NCBI GenBank assembly: GCA_963756745.1 | Contig: CAVWOU010000014.1 | Location: forward strand, 53,866-117,865 | DNA from: DASPWW01 sp963756745 | GTDB lineage: Bacteria; Actinomycetota; Thermoleophilia; Solirubrobacterales; 70-9 | Direction of reading: 5' to 3' | Length of the DNA stretch: 64,000 bases | Part shown: one piece after another, positions 56,999 to 64,000 of the stretch | Layout of the letters: each line of letters begins with the position of its first letter | Numbering within the stretch: position 1 is the first letter of the stretch | Translations under genes and position numbers: made by a program | Notes under the pieces: generated by a model | Databases searched by the model: none | Told to the model about the DNA's origin: nothing | Seen by the model: the letters and a program-made list of their open reading frames with translations, nothing else

Positions 56999-57141
56999 TG
57001 CGGACTCTCGGGATCAACCGGCGTCTCGGGGCGGACCTCAACCACAGCCTCGCCGCAGCGTCGGATGAGTTTTTTGAGCGGGGCAGCTCGGCTCACTGTG
57101 CCACTGGGCTGCGCAAAAACGCCGTGCTCAAGCGATACTGA
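56998..57141 (+). CDS. Doubtful small ORF ending at a repeated junction
   Basis: 47 residues from ATG 56998, overlapping the reductase stop (ATGA). The protein (INRRLGADLNHSLAAASDEF and onward) has no recognisable fold. Its end (GATACTGAGCGGGCGATG) is identical to the sequence just before the phytase start, so this stretch may be a fragment of a duplicated gene. Confidence 0.3.
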   Translation: MRTLGINRRLGADLNHSLAAASDEFFERGSSAHCATGLRKNAVLKRY

Positions 57142-57156
57142 GCGGGCGATGTCGCA
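57134..57156 (+). repeat. 23-bp direct repeat, copy 1
   Basis: GATACTGAGCGGGCGATGTC plus GCA, identical to 61590-61612. In both, a TGA stop is followed by a MSQ-type ATG. Confidence 0.75.
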
Positions 57157-57283
57157 GGGGGGCGGCGAGGCGGCTCAAGACCGCCGAGTCAGCGACCGGC
57201 GAAAGAAACTCTGCGAACCGTGAGTTACTCATGGGAGGGATCTGGTGATCGATCCGATCCACGGGACGACTTAGGGAGGACTT

Positions 57284-59332
57284 GTGCTCAAGGTGAACCG
57301 CCGCGTGATGAACCGCCTCGTCAAGCGCAGCTCGTTGTTGATCGGGTTGCTGGGGCTCGCTTCGCTGTCGGTGGCCGCGATTTCACTCGGTGACGCCATC
57401 GATCCCGACGCGGACACTGTCGCGATCGGAAATCAGAGCTCTCGAAACCTCGGGACCGTCAACCCCGGCGCGACCGTGACACCGGACCCACCGGTCAGCT
57501 TCGAGCTTCGGTGCAACGGCAACTTTCACGCCAACAACGGCCAGACCGTGGGCCTCAATTTCTCCGCGGCCGCCTCCACCGCTCCGGCCGGCGGCACCGT
57601 CTCGGCAACCAACGCAACGATCGGGGCGGTACCAAGCGCCTGGCCCGACGACGGTTCGAGCTGCGCTTCTGCCGGCAACCCGTCCCCGCTCCAGGACAAC
57701 GGCAACAGCACGGTGACGATCGGCGCCCCGAAGTCCGCGGGGAATAAGACGTACACGGTCAGCTATGCCAAGACGGTGCCGCCGCCGGATGTAACCGGGG
57801 GGAATGTGACCGTCACCTTCAGCCTCACGGTCCCGAACGTGGCGCCGACGATCAACTCCTTCACCGGCGATACCACGGCCACCGTGGGGGATACCAAGGG
57901 CTACTCGATCGCCGCCACCGACGCCAACGAGGACACGCTGAGCTACCAGCTCACGGCCCTCGCGGGCAGTGCCAGCACCACGATCGCGAACGCGAACTCC
58001 CAGAACCCGCAGGTGACCTTCAACGCGTCCGGCACCGTCACCCTGCGCGCCTCGGTCTCCGACGGGACAAACACCGTCACCCAGGACAAGACCGTCACCG
58101 TCGCGGTTCCTAACCAGCCCCCGACGACTCCCGGCAAGCCCGGCCTGGCGGCGGGTTCGAGCACCCCGAACCAGGGTGCCTTCGGCCTCGACTGGACGCC
58201 CTCCACCGATCCGGACGGCAACCTCGATCACTACGTGCTCCAGCACAAGGACGCCGACGACGGTGGCTACTCGAACGTCACCGGCGCGACCAACCTGGGC
58301 AGCCCGTCGTTCGCGTTCTCCTCGGGCTCCCCCGAGGGCCAGGGGACGTGGACCTACAAGGCGAAGGCCGTCGACGCGCTCGGCGCGGAGAGCAGCCTCT
58401 CCGACGCGTCCGACCCGATCAAGGTCGACAGGACGAAGCCGAATGCCCCCACGCTCAGCGTCAGCGCGGGCCAGACCGCGTTCCCCGTCGGCGCAGTCGA
58501 CTGGTACAAGGACTCGGCCTCGATCGACGTCACCCCCAACGGCGATCCCAATCTGCCGGACGGAAGCGCGGGCAGCGGGATCGATCCCACGTCGTTCACT
58601 TCGCCGTTTAGCGTGACCGACAACGGCAGCAGCACCCATACCAGGAAGGTCAAGGACAACGCCGGCAACGAGTCGGACGCCAGTCAGTCGCTCACCGTGA
58701 ACGTCGACGCCGCCGATCCGACCGTCTCGATCAGCGGCTGTCCCACCGGCGACGTGATCCTTGGAAGCAGCCACTCGATCACGGTGTCCGCCCAGGACGG
58801 GGAGTCCGGCCTGGCCACGGACCCGAGCGGCACGGTCGCGCTCGACACGGGCAGCATCGGCCAGAAGACCAAGACCGTCACCGCGACCGATAACGTCGGG
58901 CACCCGGGGTCGGCCACCTGCTCCTACCGCGTGATCTGGGACTGGAGCGGCTTCTACCGGCCGGTCGACAACAAGGACGAGGACGGCGACTACATCCTGA
59001 ATCAGGCCAAGGCCGGTAGCGCCATCCCGATCAAGTTCAGCCTCGACGGACCCCCGGTCCCCGGCAGCAACACCGGTCAAGGGCTGAGCGTGTTCAAGGC
59101 CAACTCCCCGATCTCCGCCGAGGTAATCCCCTGCGACTCAAGCGCGGACGTCGACAGCATCGAGGAGACCGCCACGGCGGGCTCCAGCGCCCTGCACTAC
59201 GACCCGGTCGCCGACCAGTACGTCTATGTCTGGAAGACGCTCAAGGATTGGGGCGGCAAGGGGTGTCGGCAGCTCGTCGTCAAGCTCGCGGATGGCACCG
59301 TGCATCGGGCCAACTTCAAGTTCACGAAGTAA
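57284..59332 (+). CDS. Secreted repeat protein with PxKF domain
   Basis: 682 residues from GTG 57284 with RBS AGGGAGGA. N-terminal signal-type helix (SSLLIGLLGLASLSVAAISL). Several Ig-like or fibronectin-like beta domains follow: VPNVAPTINSFTGDTTATVG, NQPPTTPGKPGLAAG with DPDGNLDHYVLQHKDADDGG, then a TPNGDPNLPDGS repeat and GNESDASQSLTVNVDAADPT. The C-terminus is a PxKF domain: WSGFYRPVDNKDEDGDYILN, AGSAIPIKFSLDG and the ending RANFKFTK. Thr/Ser/Asn-rich composition suits a surface or extracellular protein. Exact function unknown; binding or adhesion is inference. It stands alone between decayed genes. Confidence 0.8.
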   Translation: MLKVNRRVMNRLVKRSSLLIGLLGLASLSVAAISLGDAIDPDADTVAIGNQSSRNLGTVNPGATVTPDPPVSFELRCNGNFHANNGQTVGLNFSAAASTAPAGGTVSATNATIGAVPSAWPDDGSSCASAGNPSPLQDNGNSTVTIGAPKSAGNKTYTVSYAKTVPPPDVTGGNVTVTFSLTVPNVAPTINSFTGDTTATVGDTKGYSIAATDANEDTLSYQLTALAGSASTTIANANSQNPQVTFNASGTVTLRASVSDGTNTVTQDKTVTVAVPNQPPTTPGKPGLAAGSSTPNQGAFGLDWTPSTDPDGNLDHYVLQHKDADDGGYSNVTGATNLGSPSFAFSSGSPEGQGTWTYKAKAVDALGAESSLSDASDPIKVDRTKPNAPTLSVSAGQTAFPVGAVDWYKDSASIDVTPNGDPNLPDGSAGSGIDPTSFTSPFSVTDNGSSTHTRKVKDNAGNESDASQSLTVNVDAADPTVSISGCPTGDVILGSSHSITVSAQDGESGLATDPSGTVALDTGSIGQKTKTVTATDNVGHPGSATCSYRVIWDWSGFYRPVDNKDEDGDYILNQAKAGSAIPIKFSLDGPPVPGSNTGQGLSVFKANSPISAEVIPCDSSADVDSIEETATAGSSALHYDPVADQYVYVWKTLKDWGGKGCRQLVVKLADGTVHRANFKFTK

Positions 59333-59433
59333 CCCCGGCCGCCCGGGCGGCCCGAGCACGGAGAGCGACGTCGCCATGGAGCGAAGGCAATGGCACGTCA
59401 CCCAGTGGCCCACGGAAGGGCAGTCTGGTGGTG

Positions 59434-59484
59434 TGTTTCCAGAACGAGCCCGAAGCCCTCGAAGCCGCCGGGCTGTCGGAGTAG
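59434..59484 (+). pseudogene. C-terminal remnant of a SnoaL-like gene (copy 1)
   Basis: Reads CFQNEPEALEAAGLSE then TAG: the usual end of SnoaL/NTF2-like small proteins in this group. The rest of the gene is missing; before it lies sequence following the PxKF gene. Confidence 0.6.
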
Positions 59485-59493
59485 GCGATGTCG
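59456..59493 (+). repeat. 38-bp junction repeat, copy 1
   Basis: Identical to 60748-60785: the end of one SnoaL-like gene (ALEAAGLSE, TAG), GCG, then ATGTCG of the next. Partial copies at 61487-61515 and 62741-62765. Confidence 0.85.
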
Positions 59494-59532
59494 CAGGAGA
59501 ACGAAGAGGTCCTGCGCAAGGCGTATGCATAG
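59488..59532 (+). pseudogene. N-terminal remnant of a SnoaL-like gene
   Basis: ATG at 59488 begins MSQENEEVLRKAYA and then meets TAG at 59530-59532. MSQEN with VLRKAY is the standard start of SnoaL-like proteins in actinobacteria. The remainder is absent. Confidence 0.6.
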
Positions 59533-59609
59533 TGGCTGCCCGGGGTCGACGCGCGTGTCCCGACCATGTCCAGGTCAAGTAGAACCCGGGACCGAAAGGA
59601 GCCGACCTG

Positions 59610-60566
59610 ATGGAGAAGACGACAACGCCCAGGAAGCCCGCGAGCTGGGGCGCCCCCGGCGAGCCTCTCGGGCCCTACGAGGAGGTCAGCCTGCACGGCC
59701 ACACGGTCGGGTTCCAGGCCGCCGGCGAGGGGCCGCTGCTGGTGCTGCTGCACGGGATCACATCGACCTCGGATGCGTGGCGCGAGGTGATGCCAACGCT
59801 CGCCGAGCGCCACACGGTGATCGCCCCCGACATGATCGGCCACGGCCGCTCCGCCAAGCCCAGGGGCGACTACTCGCTGGGCGCCTACGCCGCCGGGGTC
59901 CGTGACCTGCTGGCGGTGCTCGGCTTCGAGCGCGGCACCGTCGTAGGCCACTCGCTCGGCGGCGGGATCGCGATGCAGTTCGCCTACCTCTTCCCCGAGT
60001 ACGTGGAGCGGATGGCGCTGATCTCGACGGGCGGGCTCGGCAAGGAGATCCACCCCCTGCTCCGCGCGGCGACCCTGCCGGGGTCGGAGTGGGTGCTGCC
60101 GCTGCTGGCGCGCGAGTGGTCGGTGCGGGCCGGCGACGCGATCCACTCGGTGGCATCCAAGCTTGGAATCGAGGCGGGGCCGGACCTGGCCGAATTCGCC
60201 CGTGGCTACGCCTCGCTCATCCACGAGGGCGCCCGCGACGCCTTCCTCGACACGATGCGCAGCGTGATCGGCCCCGATGGCCAGAAGGTCTCTGCGCTCG
60301 ACCGGCTCTACCTCGCCGACCAGCTCCCCTTTCTGCTGATCTGGGGAAGCGAGGACCCTGTGGTCCCGGTCGAGCACGGCCGCCGCGCCCACGAAGTGGT
60401 CGCCCACAGCCGCTACGTCGAGATCGAACGCTCGGGCCACTGGCCGATGCTCGACGCGCCCGAGCGGATCATCCGCGAGCTGACCGGATTCATCGAGGAG
60501 ACCGAGCCGTTCGAGTGGTCCCTGGAGCGAACGCGCGAGCGGCTGAATCGCGGCCCGGAGGGCTAA
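59610..60566 (+). CDS. Alpha/beta hydrolase
   Basis: 318 residues with RBS GAAAGGAG. Complete catalytic triad: nucleophile in VVGHSLGGGIAMQFAY (Ser near 114), acid in IWGSEDPVVPVEHG (near 250) and His in RSGHWPMLDAPE (near 277). LVLLHGITSTSDAWREVM supplies the oxyanion hole. Resembles haloalkane dehalogenase/epoxide hydrolase-like and esterase families; substrate unknown. No signal peptide. It is the only intact gene between two SnoaL-like remnants. Confidence 0.88.
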   Translation: MEKTTTPRKPASWGAPGEPLGPYEEVSLHGHTVGFQAAGEGPLLVLLHGITSTSDAWREVMPTLAERHTVIAPDMIGHGRSAKPRGDYSLGAYAAGVRDLLAVLGFERGTVVGHSLGGGIAMQFAYLFPEYVERMALISTGGLGKEIHPLLRAATLPGSEWVLPLLAREWSVRAGDAIHSVASKLGIEAGPDLAEFARGYASLIHEGARDAFLDTMRSVIGPDGQKVSALDRLYLADQLPFLLIWGSEDPVVPVEHGRRAHEVVAHSRYVEIERSGHWPMLDAPERIIRELTGFIEETEPFEWSLERTRERLNRGPEG

Positions 60567-60737
60567 GCAGACAGCAACCAGGTCAGGCACGATCCGACGC
60601 GATTGCGGTAGAAACCCGGGCGATTCTGCCGATTGACAGTTCCGCCTTCGCTCCGATGCCGAGCATGCCGAGCTATGGGCCCAGAATCCGAAACCCATCT
60701 GTGTCGCTCCGCCGCGTAAATCCTGCGCCACGGCCCC

Positions 60738-60776
60738 AAGACGCCTGCCCTCGAAGCCGCCGGGCTGTCGGAGTAG
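60738..60776 (+). pseudogene. C-terminal remnant of a SnoaL-like gene (copy 2)
   Basis: KTPALEAAGLSE then TAG; the coding sequence before it (60567-60737) is degraded and shows no ORF. Confidence 0.55.
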
Positions 60777-60785
60777 GCGATGTCG
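60748..60785 (+). repeat. 38-bp junction repeat, copy 2
   Basis: Identical to 59456-59493. Confidence 0.85.
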
Positions 60786-60917
60786 GACGAGAAGGTCGTC
60801 CTGGTTCGGCGGATGACCGAGGCCTTCAACCGAGGCGAGCTCAACGGCACGCTGGCGCCCGCGGACCCTCCACTTGATCGAAACGGCCGCTTCCCGTGCG
60901 ATGCGGGTGCGCACTAG
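60780..60917 (+). pseudogene. Truncated SnoaL-like gene
   Basis: 45 codons from ATG 60780: MSDEKVVLVRRMTEAFNRGE then LNGTLAPADP, a clear SnoaL/NTF2-like N-terminus (normal length is about 130). A frame change or deletion after that leads to a stop at 60915-60917. NTF2-like proteins act as small cyclases, isomerases or binding proteins. Confidence 0.6.
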
Positions 60918-61007
60918 GATTTCACCGAAGAGTTCTGGTCGTCCAAACCGCCTTGGCCAACCGCCGCCGCAAGGACTGACGCCGGCCGAGCGAGCCCGGA
61001 GGTTGAT

Positions 61008-61421
61008 ATGTCCCAGCCGCTCGTATACGTCGACACATCCGCCGTGCGCGAGGGAGCACTTGAGCAGCTGAAGCACGCGATCGGCGAGTTAGCCAACTTC
61101 GTTGAGGAGAACGAGCCGCAGCTCATCTCATACAACGTCTATTTCAGTGAGGACGGCACCCAGATGAGTGTCGTGCACGTGCACGCCGATTCGGCCTCGC
61201 TCGACTACCACATGGACGTCGCGGGACCTCGCTTCGGAGGGCTCGCCGACCTCGTCCGGCTGTCATCGATCCACATCTACGGGGAGCCGAGCGAGAACGC
61301 GCTCCGCCAGTTGCATGACAAGGTGCGTCTACTCGGGTCCGGAGTCGTGATCGTCCACGCGCCGCATGCCGGGTTCAGCCGGTTTGAGCTTCCTGAGCGG
61401 CGCACGCCGGCCGTCGGCTGA
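61008..61421 (+). CDS. Antibiotic-monooxygenase-like small protein
   Basis: 137 residues from ATG 61008 (RBS GGAGG). The pattern YVDTSAVREGALEQLKHAIG, NEPQLISYNVYFSEDG and VVHVHADSASLDYHMDVAG fits the dimeric alpha/beta barrel fold of antibiotic biosynthesis monooxygenases and related stress proteins. The C-terminal ~35 residues are less conserved. Function unknown. The gene is intact in a region of decayed genes. Confidence 0.65.
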   Translation: MSQPLVYVDTSAVREGALEQLKHAIGELANFVEENEPQLISYNVYFSEDGTQMSVVHVHADSASLDYHMDVAGPRFGGLADLVRLSSIHIYGEPSENALRQLHDKVRLLGSGVVIVHAPHAGFSRFELPERRTPAVG

Positions 61422-61461
61422 AGGGCGCATCTCGCAGGCCGCCTGAGCACATCTCCTCGCG

Positions 61462-61515
61462 TGGTTTCAGCAGGACCGGGCCGACGCCCTCGAAGCCGCC
61501 GGGCTGCGGGAGTAG
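61462..61515 (+). pseudogene. C-terminal remnant of a SnoaL-like gene (copy 3)
   Basis: WFQQDRADALEAAGLRE then TAG, the typical SnoaL-like ending. A partial copy of the junction repeat (61487-61515) follows the same sequence up to the stop but then diverges. Confidence 0.6.
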
Positions 61516-61589
61516 GGCGCTCACTGTCTCGACCTGCGCTTACTCGTGCCGCGACCACCCGCGGCCTAGCCACGGCAGCCTCCCAGCTG

Positions 61590-61612
61590 GATACTGAGCG
61601 GGCGATGTCGCA
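61590..61612 (+). repeat. 23-bp direct repeat, copy 2
   Basis: Identical to 57134-57156; it ends in the first codons of the phytase gene. Confidence 0.75.
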
Positions 61613-62683
61613 AAGACTTACTCCGACGTCGGTGATCGCGGCCGGGCTGATGGCGACCGCGCTCATCGCTGCGTGCGGCGGGGACGACGGCGACGGCACC
61701 GAGCTGTCCTTCGAGTCGTCGGCGCGCGAGGCGACAGCCAGCGGCGAAACCGACCCTGTCCCACCGGGCGGTGATGCCGACGATCCCGCGATCTGGGTTC
61801 ATCCCGACGACCCCGCGGACAGCACGATCATCGGGACCGACAAGCTCGGTGGCCTCGCGGTCTACGACCTTGAGGGAAACGAGATCCAGTACCTCGCCGA
61901 CGGCGACCTCAACAACGTCGATCTCCGCGACGGCTTCCGGCTCGGCGGCGAGTCGGTGACGCTCGTGACCGCCGCCGACGCCACGACCAACAGGCTGGCG
62001 ATCTACCGCGTCGATCCCGCCACTCGGGAGCTCGTCGACGTCACCGGCCGCGAGATCGAGCTCGGCATCGCGGCGTATGGCTCTTGCATGTACCGCAGCG
62101 CGGAGACGGGGAGGTTCTACGTCTTCGTCAACAGCGAGAAGGATGCCGGGGACCCCGGGGGCCGCGTCGAGCAGTGGGAACTGATCGAGGAGCCCGGCGG
62201 GAGGGTGGACGCGCGGCGGGTGAGGAGCTTCGCAGTCGGCTCGCAGACTGAGGGGTGCGTCGCCGACGACGAGCTGGGAGACCTCTACATCGGCGAGGAG
62301 GCGCGGGGATCTGGAGATACCGGGCTGAGCCAACCGCCGGGACCGAGAGGAAGCGGGTCGACTCCACCGGCGCGGGCGGTCACCTCGAGGCCGAGGTGGA
62401 GGGCCTGGCGATCGCGTACGGGCCCGGCCGGTCCGGGTACGTGGTCGCCTCAAGTCAGGGGAACAACTCCATCGCCGTCTATCGGCGTGAAGACAACGAG
62501 TACGTCAAGGCCTTCGCAATCGAAGGGGATGACGACATCGACGCCGTCGAAGAGACGGACGGGGTAGAGGTGACCACCCAAGATTTGGGAGATGCGTTTC
62601 CCGACGGCATGCTCGTCGCTCACGACGGCAGCGATGACGGTGGGAGGACGAACTTCAAACTCGTACCGCTCGCCCCCCAGTAA
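61605..62683 (+). pseudogene. Beta-propeller phytase lipoprotein, one frameshift
   Basis: ATG 61605. Signal peptide with lipobox (GLMATALIAACGG), then an acidic spacer and the phytase fold: GGDADDPAIWVHPDDPADST, TDKLGGLAVYDLEGNEIQYL, RFYVFVNSEKDAG and ELGDLYIGEEARG. At about 62308 one base is missing: the frame then continues IWRYRAEPTAGTE, AYGPGRSGYVVASSQGNNSI and DAFPDGMLVAHDG up to the TAA at 62683. Phytases of this type (PF02333) hydrolyse phytate with calcium outside the cell. With one base restored the protein would have about 360 residues. Either a recent pseudogene or a sequencing error. Confidence 0.75.
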
Positions 62684-62730
62684 TGCGCGCGCGCTGCGAA
62701 TGCAACCCGGCTCCGTTTCTAGCCTGCCCC

Positions 62731-62772
62731 GATGCCGAGGCCCTCGAAGCCGCCGGGCTGTCGGACGGATGA
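62731..62772 (+). pseudogene. C-terminal remnant of a SnoaL-like gene (copy 4)
   Basis: DAEALEAAGLSDG then TGA. The junction repeat is kept for 25 nt (62741-62765). No further coding sequence before or after. Confidence 0.5.
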
Positions 62773-62839
62773 AAGTCAGGTCCTCTGGACGCCCACCCTC
62801 CTTTCTGGCAGAGTCACCCTCGGTGCGGGTGACGACGAG

Positions 62840-64000
62840 CTAAAGCGCAGGCCTGGGGCTTATGCCTGCCGCGCCGCTTGGCTCTTTCGAGATGCCTTCA
62901 AAGATGCGCGCCCCCGTGTCGCACCCGCACCGCTTTCTCGGCTGCCAATCCTCGACGAGCCGCCGGTAGGCCGCCTCGAACTGCTCGGAGAGCTCGCGCT
63001 CGTGGAGCTGCTCGCGCTTTGACGCGGCAGAGCCCGAGCGCCGTCCGCGCCGCGGCGGATCGCCGGCGACGGGCTCGAGCCGGCGCAGCTTGTGGCGGGT
63101 CGGCGGGGCCATCCGAACGCGTAGTCCTCTCGCCGGTGAGCAGGTGCCGAGCAAGCAGACTTGCGGCCATGGCGACGAGCGCGATCTGCGCGCCGCGCCT
63201 CGCCCGCGCGCTGTGAAGGCCGCAGGGGGCCCGGCGTGCGGACCGCGATCCACGCCGCCTCGCAGAGCATGTGGCGCGCCGCCGCCGGCCCCGCTTGGAG
63301 ATGCGGCCATCGGCGCGGCGCCGCCGCGCCGGACTGGCGCACCCTGGGATCGAGCCCCACGTAGGAGACGAGCCTGCGCGGTGTCTCGAAGCGACCGACG
63401 TCGCCGACCGTCGCCACGAATGTCGCCGCGGAGACGAGGCCTCGATATCCCCAGGGACGCTCATCAGCCGCTTGATCTGCGGCGATGAGAGCGCGAGGCG
63501 GGCCAACTCCCGCTCCAGCGCCTCGATCTCGTGCGAGAGGAAGTCGACCTCCCGCGGGCCGCTGCTCGACGATCCGGCGCTCGTGTGCGGGCAGCTCGAG
63601 CGCCGCCAACCAGCGCCGCCCGGCGACCCCGAAGACGTCGCTCATCGGAGGGCGGCGCTTGAGGTTGCGCCCCAGGGCGGCGTGGACGGCGTTCTTCGGC
63701 CCGGGTCCGCGAGCGCACCATGCGCTCCCGGCGCCCGAGCAGCGCGCGCAGGGAGCGCGTGTGCTCGTCCGGGCGCCACACCGCGGGCAGGTAGCCCGCG
63801 TCGAGCAGCTCGCAGAGCGTGCGGGCGTCGACCCTGTCGGTCTTCACCTTCGCCTCGGCAATAGCCGCACCTTGCGGGTGTTGGCGATCACCACCCGGGC
63901 GACGTGCGACTCGAGGATCGCCGCGATCCCCTCCGCCGCCCCGGTTGCCTCGAGCGCCACCTGGTCGTCGGGCGCCAGGCTGCGGGCGAACAGCTCGAGC
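62840..64000 (-). pseudogene. IS110-family transposase, many frameshifts, 5' end outside the window
   Basis: Read from the right edge the segments in order are: ALEATGAAEGIAAILESHVA and VVIANTRKVR (one base lost near 63865), VKTDRVDARTLCELLDAGYL and RSLRALLGRRERMVRSRTRA, MSDVFGVAGRRWLAALELPA, LALSSPQIKRLMSVPG, TFVATVGDVGRFETPRRLVS and YVGLDPRVRQSG, AAARHMLCEAAWIAVRTPG, then ARRGAQIALVAMA and LRRLEPVAGDPPRRGRR. This is the DEDD-type IS110 transposase, with the transposase_20 part near the end. At least six frame changes in 1.15 kb rule out activity. It marks the right part of the accessory region. Ends of the element were not identified. Confidence 0.8.

Noticed and set aside
1..64000. CRISPR array, rRNA operon or replication origin
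   Set aside because: No regularly spaced repeats, rRNA sequence, dnaA or DnaA-box cluster was seen.

Overview
The window is high-GC DNA that reads almost entirely as intact, closely packed genes with many GTG starts. The first 23 kb follows the chromosomal order shared by Gram-positive bacteria and actinobacteria: ispE, tRNA-Gln, glmU, prs, rplY/ctc, pth, mfd, a parvulin-type foldase, eno and a divIC/ftsB-like gene, with ppx/gppA further on. The gene order, GTG starts, frequent leaderless-type promoters, SnoaL-like gene remnants and Lys-rich secreted tails point to an actinobacterium, most likely class Thermoleophilia (Solirubrobacterales-like). The phylum is well supported; the class is inference.

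Layout. 1-11 kb: end of ispE, a DedA-PAP2 fusion, a PucR regulator, tRNA-Gln with an HNH endonuclease inserted before glmU, prs, a glycerophosphodiesterase, an MFS exporter and an ABC1 kinase. 11-18 kb: rplY, a small Gly/Asp-rich ORF in frame with pth, an enoyl-CoA hydratase-like gene, mfd and a membrane-anchored PpiC foldase with a PTGAPP-repeat tail. 18.4-20.8 kb: two secreted-protein genes broken by several frameshifts. 20.9-22.6 kb: eno and divIC. 22.6-34.1 kb: one co-directional, nearly gapless run of two GT-C-like membrane proteins, two PAPS-type sulfotransferase genes (one a two-domain fusion), a GT-B glycosyltransferase, a heparan-type sulfotransferase and a Wzx-like flippase. This reads as an assembly line for a sulfated surface glycan or glycolipid. 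34-43 kb: csrA, a thermonuclease, class I aldolase, a GCS2 ligase, a rhomboid pseudoprotease, methyl- and acetyltransferases, two hydrolases and an R2-like oxidase. 43-55.5 kb: an ECF sigma factor with a fused C-terminal tail, tRNA-Leu, aldehyde dehydrogenase, a class III cyclase, an IlvG-like TPP enzyme, ppx/gppA, two more GT-C-like proteins and another sulfotransferase.

55.8-64 kb is different. It starts at an initiator tRNA-Met and its terminator, followed by an exact tandem 11-bp repeat. It then holds small orphan ORFs, a RibD/DHFR-like reductase, a PxKF secreted protein, an alpha/beta hydrolase, an antibiotic-monooxygenase-like protein, at least four remnants of SnoaL-like genes sharing one repeated junction, a frameshifted beta-propeller phytase and a heavily decayed IS110-family transposase running off the right edge. 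Every housekeeping gene is open while frameshifts cluster in accessory genes, so real decay is more likely than general sequencing error.

Regulation visible in the sequence: for many genes a TANNNT -10 hexamer lies only 6-10 nt before the start codon, which implies leaderless transcripts. Candidate operators include a 21-bp inverted repeat at 40355-40423 and a perfect dyad at 42157-42172. No CRISPR array, rRNA gene or replication origin was seen.
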